This document shows, piece after piece, positions 11,455 through 21,900 of a stretch of DNA of 64,000 nt. How positions within the stretch are numbered: position 1 is the first letter of the stretch; every line of letters starts with the position of its first letter. The stretch spans positions 1,392,001 to 1,456,000 of the forward strand of contig JBBBDQ010001185.1 in the NCBI GenBank assembly GCA_037127315.1, in the 5' to 3' direction. The stretch is from Ascarosepion bandense. Lineage: Eukaryota > Mollusca > Cephalopoda > Sepiida > Sepiidae. The translations under genes were made by a program, and so were the position numbers. The notes below the pieces were generated by a model. That model saw only the letters and a list, made by a program, of their open reading frames with translations. It was not told the origin of the DNA and ran no database searches.

Positions 11455-12890
11455 TAAGCATGGATCAAAAATCTTACAATGGAACTGTCGGGGTTTAAAA
11501 CCAAACATAAATGAGCTACTTCTTCTTATAACAAATTATCATCCCACTATCATCTGTCTACAAGAAACCTTTTTAAAAGCTGAAGATAAAATAAAAATAA
11601 CAAATTATACACAATATAATTATATACATAACCTCAAACAGAAGGCATTGGGGGGTGTATCGGTTCTAATTAGAAATGATATCCCCCAAAGTAAAATACA
11701 ATTAAAGTCTGATATACAAGCTGTTGCTGCAAAAGCCACTATATATAGAACCATTAACATTTGCTCTATTTACATTCCTCCTCAAGATCCCATAAATGAA
11801 TCTGAATTAAACAATTTAATTGAACAACTTCCTAGACCTTTTTTATTACTAGGTGACTTTAATTGCTACAATGTTATATAGGGATCTATATACTCAGATA
11901 AAAAAGGCAAAAATCTAAAGAAAATCATTTATTTCAATGACTTATGCCTACTAAATAACAAGTCCAACACCTATTTACATCTACCATCAGGCACTTACTC
12001 AGTCCTGGATCTGTCCCTTTGTGATCCATCTACACTTATGGACTATGATTGGAAAGTTCTAGATGACGCATGGGGTAGTGACCATTTCCCAGTTGTTCTG
12101 ACATGCTCAAAAGAAATTGAAAATCACCCGGCTCGATGGAAGCTAAATAAAGCAAATTGGAGGGAATATAAAAAAAATGCTACCAAAAGCTTTTAGTCAA
12201 AGAAGACAACAGTAAATCCATTGAATACTTCACAGAAACCTTAATAGCCATTGCGAAGGTATGCATACCAAAAAGCAATGGACCAAACAGACAACAAAGA
12301 CCATGGTTCAATGACGAATGCAAAAAAACTATCAGATTAAGAAAAGCAGCACTACGGAAATTCAATGCTCAACTCATAATTTAGATCTTTTCAAGCAAAA
12401 AAGAGCAGTAGCACGTAGAGTGATCAAGGAAGCCAAAAGGGAATTCTGGAAAGACTATGTAAACAAAATAAATTGTAACGCAAAACCAAAAAAAGTTTGG
12501 AACATGATAAGTAAAATCACTGGAAAGAATGTATCTCCTCCTCTAAATCACCTCACTCTAAATAATGAAAAAATAACAAAGACAAAAGATATAACAAACA
12601 TACTAGTGGAAACCTTTAAAAACAATTCCTCTAACAAAAAACTATAGACAACCTTTCCAAAAAATTAAGCAGGACACAGAAAAAATGAAAAATAAACTAA
12701 ATTTTAATTCTAATAACAAAGATTACAATCAGCCTCTTTCGATGAATGAACTTAGAAATGCCATAAATGAATCACACAATACTGCTACTGATCCTGATGA
12801 AATTCATTATGAATTCTTAACCCCCCCCCCTCCATTGTATAAAATATTTGTTAGATATCTTTAACAAAATATGGCTCAAATGATCCCATA
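11455..12890 (+). pseudogene. LINE ORF2 endonuclease and start of reverse transcriptase
   Basis: Endonuclease motifs in order: QWNCRGLKPNINELL near 11476, ICLQETFLK near 11548 (catalytic Glu), GGVSVLIRNDIP at 11650, YIPPQDP near 11770, LLLGDFNCYNVI near 11845 (GDFN) and WGSDHFPVVL near 12073 (catalytic Asp-His). A linker (12318-12647) leads to ELRNAINESHNTATDPDEIH near 12750, the usual entry to the RT domain. A C-run at about 12821-12830 and multiple stops follow, and the element ends before the RT active site. Confidence 0.8.
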
Positions 12891-13394
12891 AGGATTGATA
12901 GGTCATTAAACCTCGAAACAAACAAACTATTTAATTTTATAAGTGAGTGCAATCTTCAATAGGTGCCCTCATAATATATTTGTGCTAAGCTAAACCAAGT
13001 AAATATATATTTGTTTCATGTCACATTTATTTTCGCAAATTCTTACTTTTTAGATAAGCTCAGTTAAACTTGAGAAAACAAATGTTCTATGTATTGATAG
13101 TTTTAGTATTCAGTATTAATAAATGAGAAAAGTGTTATAGAAACTGGGAACACCATTCTTTTTTTTTTTTTTTTTTTTTTTTTAAAAACAAATTGTACTA
13201 ACTAAAACACAATATTATTTAATATGATAATTATAAGGAGATAACAAAAAGTTCTGGGTCTTTTCTGGGACACTTTTCGAAATCTGATCAAACATAAATT
13301 CATTTTTTTTCTTTACAATATACTTTTTAAAATTTATATGGTTAGGTCTTGAAAGCTGTCACAATGCATTTAGTAAAATAAAGGAAGATAAAGA
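12891..13394. other. AT-rich spacer
   Basis: No coding signal recognised; contains a poly(T) run at 13160-13182. Confidence 0.5.
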
Positions 13395-13475
13395 AGTTTT
13401 TGGGTATTACCTATTTATTATACATTAATATTTCGAGATCAAAATCTCATCTTCAGAATGGCAGAGGAGTGTGTG
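13395..13475 (-). ncRNA. Penelope-like terminal motif with hammerhead-like hairpin
   Basis: On the - strand the segment reads CTGAAGA, T, then a stem GAGAT-TTTG-ATCTC, then GAAA, followed by a possible short stem ATA/TAT with a six-base loop. The CTGA...stem...GAAA arrangement resembles the hammerhead ribozyme core described in Penelope-like retroelements. One extra base sits between the core and stem II, and stem I pairing is poor, so activity is doubtful. No Penelope reverse transcriptase was found next to it. Confidence 0.4.
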
Positions 13476-13539
13476 TCTGTCCAAGTGAGTCTCTGCCTTT
13501 CAAGGAATGGTCATTCCTGGTTGGCTGGCTGCTTCTGCT

Positions 13540-13835
13540 GCTATTAATTTTACTGTGTGCTTGTGTGTGTGTGTAAGTGTATGCCTGTGTGTTTGTTTAT
13601 GGTATATGTGTGATTTACAGTTGGGACCTTTTTCTGGTCTGATGATATCAGTCTGCTTTAATGTGTGGTTTATCTAAGTGTGACCTGACTGTTAGTTTGA
13701 CTTTTGCCCAGGTTGAAGAGGATTTATTTTATTACTGTTGTTTTATCTATCTGCTTTATTTGGTGGTGTGTGTGTTTATGTGCGTGTAGTTCTTGCAATT
13801 TATTCTACTTTATTTTGTGTGTGTGTGTTCCGGTG
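13540..13835. repeat. GT-rich simple sequence
   Basis: Several interrupted (TG)n runs, for example near 13562 and 13818. The open frame across it is low-complexity. Confidence 0.6.
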
Positions 13836-13869
13836 TGTAGTGTCTTATAGGCACCTCCACTACTTTGTG

Positions 13870-14480
13870 GGGGAACAGCATAGCGTAATGAAAATGGCCA
13901 CAAACTTACTGAAATCAAAGTTCTATCATTGATAGCATTAAGATGAAATGCCAAATTATTTGTTTATTTTTTTTCTATTGAATTGTTATTTTGTTTTTTT
14001 ACTAATTTCTTAAATCCTCTCTAACAAACAGTATAGCATAATGAAAAAAGCCACAAACTTAATGAAAATTGATTATTTATTTTTTATCAAATTGTTTTTA
14101 TTTTTTAAGTTTTCTTTTTTTTCCTTTATTTTTTTGTTTTTAATCCTTTCTAATAAACAGTGTAGCGTAATGAAAAAGTCCACAAAATGAAGTTTAATTG
14201 CCAACATGTTGATTTTATTATTAAGATGAAAGACCAAAGTATCTTTAATTTTTTTTTTCTTTAATTACTTCTTGAAATTTTTTTTCTCCCTTTCTTTCTC
14301 CTTCCTTCCTCTTCCCTTAAAACCTTTCTAACAAATAGCATAGCGTAATGAAAACGGTCACAAATTTAATGAAAACATTTGATGTTAACTATTTTTTCCT
14401 TTTACTTCTCTTTTCTCCCTTCCTTTCTTGTTTAGTGAAAATAATAAATTTAATCATTAAGCTTTTACATAAATCTAAAA
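13870..14480 (+). repeat. four-copy diverged tandem repeat
   Basis: A core AACAGCATAGCGTAATGAAA recurs with substitutions at about 13874, 14027, 14156 and 14334, each followed by a CCACAAA-type string and a pyrimidine-rich filler. Spacing is 153, 129 and 178 bases because the filler varies. A second shared string, TTAAGATGAAA, occurs at about 13939 and 14221. Confidence 0.72.
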
Positions 14481-14596
14481 TGAAATCTTCAAGAATATGT
14501 TTTTCATTTTAAAAATTTTTGATTTTCAGTGTAAGCATCAAATTTCTATGCCGAAATATTGGAGGTACCTGAATGCATGCATGTGTTTAGTGTATA

Positions 14597-14646
<50 letters not shown>
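14597..14646. repeat. (CA)n(TA)n microsatellite
   Basis: Compound dinucleotide repeat, followed by GT-rich sequence to about 14800. Confidence 0.95.
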
Positions 14647-15039
14647 GTGCACATATGCGCGTACACGTTTGGGCATGTGTTGGGTTATGGGTAAGTGTGC
14701 TGTGTGTGTGTACATATGTTTATTTGTATGCGTTAAACTGTGATAGCTTGTTTGTGTGTATACGCCTTATTGTTGTGATCGGTGTGTGTCATGTGTGTGA
14801 TAGCGTTGACTATTTTTAAAATTTCTCTCAATGATGGAAGTAAGGAAAGCATAATAGGAATATTATAAATAGGCAGACCAGAAAAACTTTGAAGAAGGTG
14901 TTAGAATAATATTTGCAACTAACTTTTTATTTTGTCTAGTACAACACCTTCAATTTCATGGAATGATAGAAGTTGAGGCCAGGATACATACCACCATCAA
15001 GATACATACCACCATACTGGGAAATACCTGCTCATGATC

Positions 15040-15930
15040 TTTGGAAAAACAAAGTGTCTAAATGATCCCAAAAAGGAAAATGCCTTTCATCATTAGATGG
15101 CTGGTCCAACATTCAAAATGAATCTCTTATATTTGTCATTCTGAAAATATCAGTTGGTCATATAATGTAATAAGCACCTAGAAAGGTTAGAGGAAGATTT
15201 TGACTGTCATGTTAATGTGGTAAACAATGCATTCAATGTTAGCAGGGTGAAAATATATTATTAAAAAAAAGTGTTCACTTATGAATGTTCAACATCTGCT
15301 AGTAGGTGATTTAGAGGTCCCATGTGGTGAAATACTTTGTCATACCAGGATATAGTCAAATTAGTGGTTGTCTTATCTTGCATCGGAATGCTTAATAGAA
15401 TATCATGACACTATCTGAAGATTTATATTAATAACTGGGACAAATGAAGTAGAACTTGAAGTATGAACTAAATATTCAGTCTTTCTGTTTTTAACTACAG
15501 CCAGTAGATGAAACCCTGAATAAGACATGGCATGATACATACACCATTCCAGAAGCAGTTGCTATTTACAAAGGATTATGTGAGAATTTTGACAAAGCTC
15601 CTGACCAAAACAAAAATGTGATAGGTAATACAACTACAACTAATTCTGCACCAAAGCCCACCTTCTTGACAACATAAATAAAATTATTTGTGTACAAATA
15701 AATATTACAATAGAATATACTAATAAGAAATATACCTTACTTGTTCCTCACTATCATGATGTTGCAAGCAAAGTCTCCACATTTCCAGACACTTATTTTA
15801 CAGACACTTTGAGCAAGACTATATCAGCTATTGAGTGTTGGAATTCACTTGCACTGAACAGTCCTGTATGTTGTGCAGTAAAACAACAACTGTCAGCAGT
15901 ATCTTCTGTTGTATATCTTTACACTTGAGG
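15040..15930 (+). pseudogene. hAT-type transposase remnant (tentative)
   Basis: In changing frames: LDGWSNIQNESLIFVIL near 15099, LEEDFDCHVNVVNNAFNVSR near 15190 (like the catalytic-core D-N-A region of hAT proteins), FTYECSTSAS near 15276, and PVDETLNKTWHDTYTIPEAV near 15502. The order fits a DUF659/hAT transposase, the source of many ZBED-like host proteins. It is riddled with stops and gaps. The call rests on remembered motif patterns; an old host exon is the main alternative for 15500-15660. Confidence 0.5.
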
Positions 15931-16667
15931 TGTTCATTATATCAAGTGAAAAACTGTTTTGCTAATATATAAAGCTGACTTATTTTTTTGTTTAAAACAA
16001 TAAATGCAAAAATTGCTCATGCTGATAAATTTGAAAATGCTTAAACATAAGCAAAAGAATTTTAAATAATTCATATATTTTACATTATAGTGATGAAAAT
16101 ATTTAAAATATTTGATTCAGTATGTCTTACCCTTCCCTTAATTTCTGAAATGACAGGTAAACAACAAATTGTGATTTTTTTTTTTTCCCCCCCAAGTCAT
16201 TTTCTTTTAATAAAATAATGCTTTTCCACCACCACCTCTCTTGAATAGATCTATTGCTTAGTAGATTTTAAACTTTCAAATTTAAGAAAAATACATGCTG
16301 ATATTTTGACGTTGGAATAATATTTATTGTGATACAAGTGCTTTTTAACCTTTCTTTATCATTTATATAATACTAAAACTCTACTCTTATCTCAATCAGT
16401 GTATTTAACACTTTTATATTATATTCCAAACATTATGTATGTGAAAAATAATAAATACTCATAATACATTATAACAACATTATTAAATAAATTTTAATAT
16501 GCATAATGCAACATACAGTTCACTGCACTACATTAGAACTTCCTATAAACAACTATTTCAAAGGTTAAGAGGCTATATGTGTCACATAACTAAAATAAAT
16601 AGATGCATATTGATTTCCTACCATTACATATTTTGAAATAAATGCAAAGAAACAAGTATGTGTAATA

Positions 16668-16704
<37 letters not shown>

Positions 16705-17172
16705 TTATTATTTTAAAAGAGACTGCACCTGTTTTAAGTTATTACTCCAAATTTTCATGTAATTGTACTGGGAACTGCTTTGAAAAGAAATCTAGTGGAT
16801 TTATGGGCAATCTAATAATTATTAATTTAAAATATTTACTGTTTGTTTTTTCTGTTTTTATATTCACAAGAACATTCTATTTCTACCCCCAAAATGGCAT
16901 TCTATATAATTAGATGAGAGAGATATGCTTTTAAAACCTAATAAATAGAATAACTGCTTAGGAATTTGACTATACAAATCATATAGAATGCAAGGACTTG
17001 TGATGGCTTTGTTATAAAGTATTCTTTATAAATGATAAAAATTATTTGTTCAGGAATTTGATATTAACATGCATTTTCCTTCTAGCATTAAATTTGCAAA
17101 CCATATTTTTATTCTTATGAATAAAACCTTTTTCTTTTTCAAGGCTATCAGTATTATTTTTATTTTTTTTAG
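15931..17172. other. AT-rich DNA upstream of the first visible NADK2 exon
   Basis: No exon recognised. It contains a T/C run near 16170-16195 and a (TA)n microsatellite at 16669-16704. It is probably NADK2 intron if earlier exons lie further left. Confidence 0.5.
16669..16704. repeat. (TA)n microsatellite
   Basis: Uninterrupted AT dinucleotides ending in a short (AC)n. Confidence 0.95.
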
Positions 17173-17261
17173 TTGAAGGAAAAAAATTCTGATTACCATG
17201 GTTTACTTCATCGGCATCACATTCATTACCAAGGTGTGAAAAATTTATCAACTACATTAAC
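17173..17261 (+). CDS. NADK2: NADK2 exon (first visible)
   Basis: Acceptor TTTTTTAG and donor GTAAGT. It encodes LLHRHHIHYQGVKNL within a 29-codon stretch that matches the LLERHHIHTKNV region of vertebrate NADK2. It ends with two bases of a codon completed by the exon at 33725. It lies 16.5 kb from the next exon but has the right phase and content. Confidence 0.88.
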
Positions 17262-18925
17262 GTAAGTATTTATTTTTTTTAGTTTCATTTTTTTTAGGTC
17301 TGTTAGATTCTGAGTACTTTAGCAATTATGTATTCGTAGTTTTGAATGTGCTTTTGTATAATCTTTGCAGAATCCTTGTTTCTTTAATCTTAAGACTATA
17401 AACTATTGTTCATGTTAAGTGGAAATGTTAATGTATGCAATACAACCACTGACAGAATTAAAGCATATTCTATATATCTTTTCACTCTAAGCAAAGCAAT
17501 AAAGCCACTAAGACAAATGTTAGAGAATATGAGAAAAATACACTATTAAGGAGAGAGAGAGAAAGTTAACAATTGATATTACATCTTAATTTTGGAAGAT
17601 CAAATTTGGCTGGGAAGAGTTCCACAGAGAAGTAGTGCATTAGAATAGAAGGAACTGTTAGCATAAAAGTTATAGTTTTATCTAGCAATTTCAACTGTAA
17701 ATTGATGAGACCTAACTGTCAATCTAGTACTGTGCCTAAATTCCTAAAGTCTAAGTACCGTAGAGGTAAAGCTTATCAGAACACTTATGATGAAAGTATA
17801 TATAGAAAAAGCACAGAGAAGCTATGTTATGTCAATGGGAAAATGACTGCAGTTGAGATGCCAGGTCAGGACCAAAAGCATTGCAGATTCTTATTTGATT
17901 TTTATCATGAATCTCTAAATATACAGCAGGATTACCAGACCAGCAATATTCATGGGCAAATGGCAGACTTCTAAATATGTACGGTAGACAATTTTTCTCA
18001 CCAGATTCTAGCATGACAGTCTGCTAACATTCCTAGCAGCAAACCTAGCAATTGATTCAATATAATCTTTCCACTTCATATCAACAGAAAACTTTAGTCT
18101 GGGAATGCATAATGAGTCACTCTCCTGGAGTTTAGCCCTATCTATGCTGAAGAAAAGTAAAAAGGGTTCTCTTGGCTAATTAAGAGAGCAGATTCGTTTT
18201 AGGTGTTAAAATTAACAAGCTATCAGTTAACAACTGATTGAAGGTCCTTTTCAAGCTCAGCTAATTGTAGGTCATTTTTTAAATCAGATGCCAATTTAAC
18301 CTTAAGAAACTGGTTCAAAAGGAGTAAATAGTTGACATCAACATAAATACCACATTGAGAGCTGAAGCTATCAGAAAGGTCATTGACGAAAATTAGGAAC
18401 AATATGGGTCTAAGGACACTTGCATTAATGCAAAAAGATGTTGAAAAGTGGCCATTCAAGATAACTTTCATTTTGCAATTTGATAAGAAAGACTGAATTA
18501 GTTCAAAAATTTATCCAGAAATATAACCTTTCAACTTGGGAAGCAAATCAGTATGCCATGCCCTGTTAAATGTCTTAGAAATAGCCTGAAATTCACGATT
18601 CTTATCTAAAGCTTGATAGACTCTTTCTGTAATCTAAATCTAAACTTATTTATAAATGGAACTTTGTGTCTGTGTCCATTACCTATAGACTCTGAAACGG
18701 CTGAACCGATTTTCTTGAAAATTTACAAAGTTGTACTATAAGCGTCTGTGAGTGTTCTTAGCTAGGTTTTATGTCGAGGTACCCCCCAATAAATATTGAA
18801 AATCGAAAAAATCAGGTTATAGAAAGAGTGGTCTGATTTTAATCAAATTTGATACACTCATAGACAATGACATAAACGATATTCAGAAGTTTCAAGGTTG
18901 CAGTTTTTACAATAGTGCAGAAAAT

Positions 18926-18980
<55 letters not shown>

Positions 18981-21900
18981 CAAGATGTTTGTGTATGTCT
19001 GTTTATCTGTCTGTATGTCCTTTATACAAATCCACAATTTTTATCTGATTCTCACCAAACTTCACACAAATATTCTGAGCTCCAGGACCATGGATTAGTT
19101 TTAAAGCTTTCATTACACCCGAGCAATGCCAGGCTATACTGCTAGTAATTGTTAATACATCAGCAGTTGACCTAGAGAAACGAAAGTCATATTGCTTATC
19201 TGAAAGAATACCTTCAAGGCGAGATACTTAACCAATTCAGAGTTGAATAGAGCCTTTAGTAATTTGCCAAACAGATGTAGAAGGCTAATAAGCCAATTGA
19301 AGGATCAGATTGTTCACCTGAGTTTTTAAAGACTGAACTTACAAAAGTTGATTTCCAACAAGCAGCACAGCAAGAAGTAACAAGGCATTTATTATAGAGT
19401 TTAGAGGGAACAGGCACACATTTCTTAAGGACTATTACAGGGATGCCATCACATCTGCTCACAATGAGTGCAAGAGAACCCTAAATGACACCAAACAGTT
19501 GTTTGCTGAGAGAATGCGACAGCACATAGCTGACCGCAAGTTCAGCTCCAAGGACTATTGGAGGATTTGTAAATGAGTGTTCAACAATAGGAAATCCTCA
19601 ATACCTCCTTTAATCCATGGATTTGAGGTTCTCACATCATCTGCGGACAAAGCCGAGTGCTTTACCCGCAGATTCTCATCCAACTCCACATTCGACTCGT
19701 CCGGAGTACACCCACCCGACTTCCCTATTAGAACTGAGGCCAAACTGCACGATGTATATATTACCCCGACAGTAGTATCCAGAGTAATTTCAAAACTCGA
19801 CCCCCATAAGGCATGTGGAGACTATGAAATCCCGGTGATAGTCCTTAAGAGGTGTGCTCCTGAACTTTCCCCTGTCCTCTCTAAACTATTTAACTACTGC
19901 CTTTCTGCTTCCTGCTTTCCTGCATGCTGGAAGTTCTCTTCAGTCGTTCCTGTATTTAAGAATTGTGGTGAACCCTCGGACCCATCCAACTATCGCCCTA
20001 TCAGTCTTCTACCGATATTTGGGAAAGTATTCGAGGCTATAATCAATGCTGAAATAGTTCATCATCTCACCACCCACAAACTGTTCTCCGACAGGCAATA
20101 TGGATTCCGCTTTGCCAGGTCCACGGCCGACCTGCTAACAACCGTAACGGAGTACATGCTACAGGCCCTTGATGAGTCTGACGAGGCTCGCGCGTTTGCT
20201 CTGGACATCTCCAAGGCTTTCGACAGGGTTTGGCACTCTGGCCTCCTATGCAAACTACGTGGTTATGGTATTACCGGTCGCCTGCTTGACCTAATCCAAT
20301 CTTTCTTAAATAACCGCAAAATGAAGGTCGTTCTGAATGGGCGTGCCTCTTCATCCTACAGCACGAATGCTGGTGTCCCACAGGGCTCTATCCTGGGCCC
20401 GACGCTCTTCCTTATTTTCATCAACGACCTCCCAGATGAGATCAAGTCACAAGTAGGCATCTACGCAGATGACACTACAATATACTCCCGCACCAGTAAG
20501 AAACCTGTCGTGGTGGACAGACATAATCTCGCTGCTGACCTTGAGTAGGATCTACACTCTGTGGTGAACTGGGGCAAAAAGTGGCTTGTCAACTTCAATT
20601 CATCTAAGACCAAGCTGTTGTCTGTCAACCATTACAGGCAACCTCTCCTGCCTCCCATAAGCATGGACCAAGCGATTCTCCCAGAGAGTAATACTCTATG
20701 CCTCCTCGGACTTACCCTGTCCTCAGACCTCAAATGGAACCACTATATTGAATCCATAGCAAAATCTACTGCTAAGAAGGTTGGGTCACTATGTCGATCC
20801 AGGATGTTTTTTCCACCTGAATCCATCCTGCATATATACAAGTCAACCATCCGTCCATGCATGGAGTACTGCTGCCATTTATGGTCAGGTGCCCCTGCCG
20901 TTCTCCTCAGTGTTCTCGACAGGCTCCAAAGGAGAGTCTGTAATGTGATAGGTACTGATCTGGCAGCTCAACTGCAGCCACTTCCCCGTCGTTGAAATGT
21001 GGCCTCCCTTTGTTCTATAAATACTTTCATGGCTTCTGCTCAGACGAACTTAAGTCACTGATGCCTCTTCAACAGGTGTTTACTCGTGCAACCAGACTGG
21101 CAACTGGGTCCCACCCATTCACAGTCAGGTTAGCCAAATGCAGACGACAATTCTACTCCTGCAGCTTCTTCTCTCGCACTTCTCGCCTGTGGAACTCGCT
21201 CCCGTATTCTTGCTTTCCTGACGGCTACAACCTCCAGAAATTTAAATGCAAAGTCAATACTCATCTACTAACCACTGGACTCTAGCTCTCTCCCCACCCC
21301 TGTATAACCTTCTCTTTCTCTCCACCTATGTATCTGTCATCGCACCTGATTTCTCAGCTTTCTATTGTTCCTTTCTAACTAGTTTGTACTCCTCACTCTT
21401 TTCTAATTAATCTTTTTACATTTATGTAGCCCCCTGCACATCAGTGGCATTTCCGCCTTGCTCGGGGTGAAATGATTAAAAAAAAAAAGAAGTCCTCATG
21501 CTTTGTGGGAATTCAGTTTGGAGATTATAGCAGAAACGATGAGCAAAGTTATATGCATATCACTCAATAGAGACTCTGTTCTAAGTGAAAAGTCAGGCAA
21601 AGATACTCAAGATGAGTCAAGAGTAGAATTTAAAGAGAATTCATGAGCAAAACTTTCTGCTTATCAGTAGATGCAAACATCTCAAATTAAGGGGAGGGAT
21701 AAAAAACTTGTTCTTATTTGACACTATTACAGAACTGCCAGTAGTCACAAGAACCAAACTTGTTAGTGGCTATACAGTGCCTTATTCTATCAGCAAAAAA
21801 GAGATTTATCCTCTTTGAGGACACATTTACAATTATTATGTGCAATCTGTTGTGATCAGAACTATCACACTGTAAAAGTGATTACTGTGGGCTATAACAG

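Larger units (their letters stand above)
9290..12890 (+). mobile_element. I/Nimb-like LINE, 3'-truncated
   Basis: Layout: a relatively GC-rich leader (about 9360-10090), ORF1 with three zinc knuckles (10097-11225), then ORF2 with endonuclease and the very start of reverse transcriptase (11455-12890). Similarity stops soon after the amino-terminal RT region, so most of RT and any RNase H are absent. Loss of the 3' part is unusual for a LINE, since 5' truncation is the normal outcome, so a later deletion or break is likely. The clade call rests on the ORF1 knuckle pattern. Confidence 0.72.

Noticed and set aside
13738..13932. 64-codon open frame
   Set aside because: GT-rich simple sequence; no conserved protein feature.
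14800..17172. Search for the missing upstream NADK2 exon (YEFE...LSEEDLK region)
   Set aside because: No matching stretch with splice sites was found on the + strand.
18915..19145. 76-codon open frame with Tyr-Ile repeats
   Set aside because: Translation of the (TA)n tract inside the Helitron-like element.
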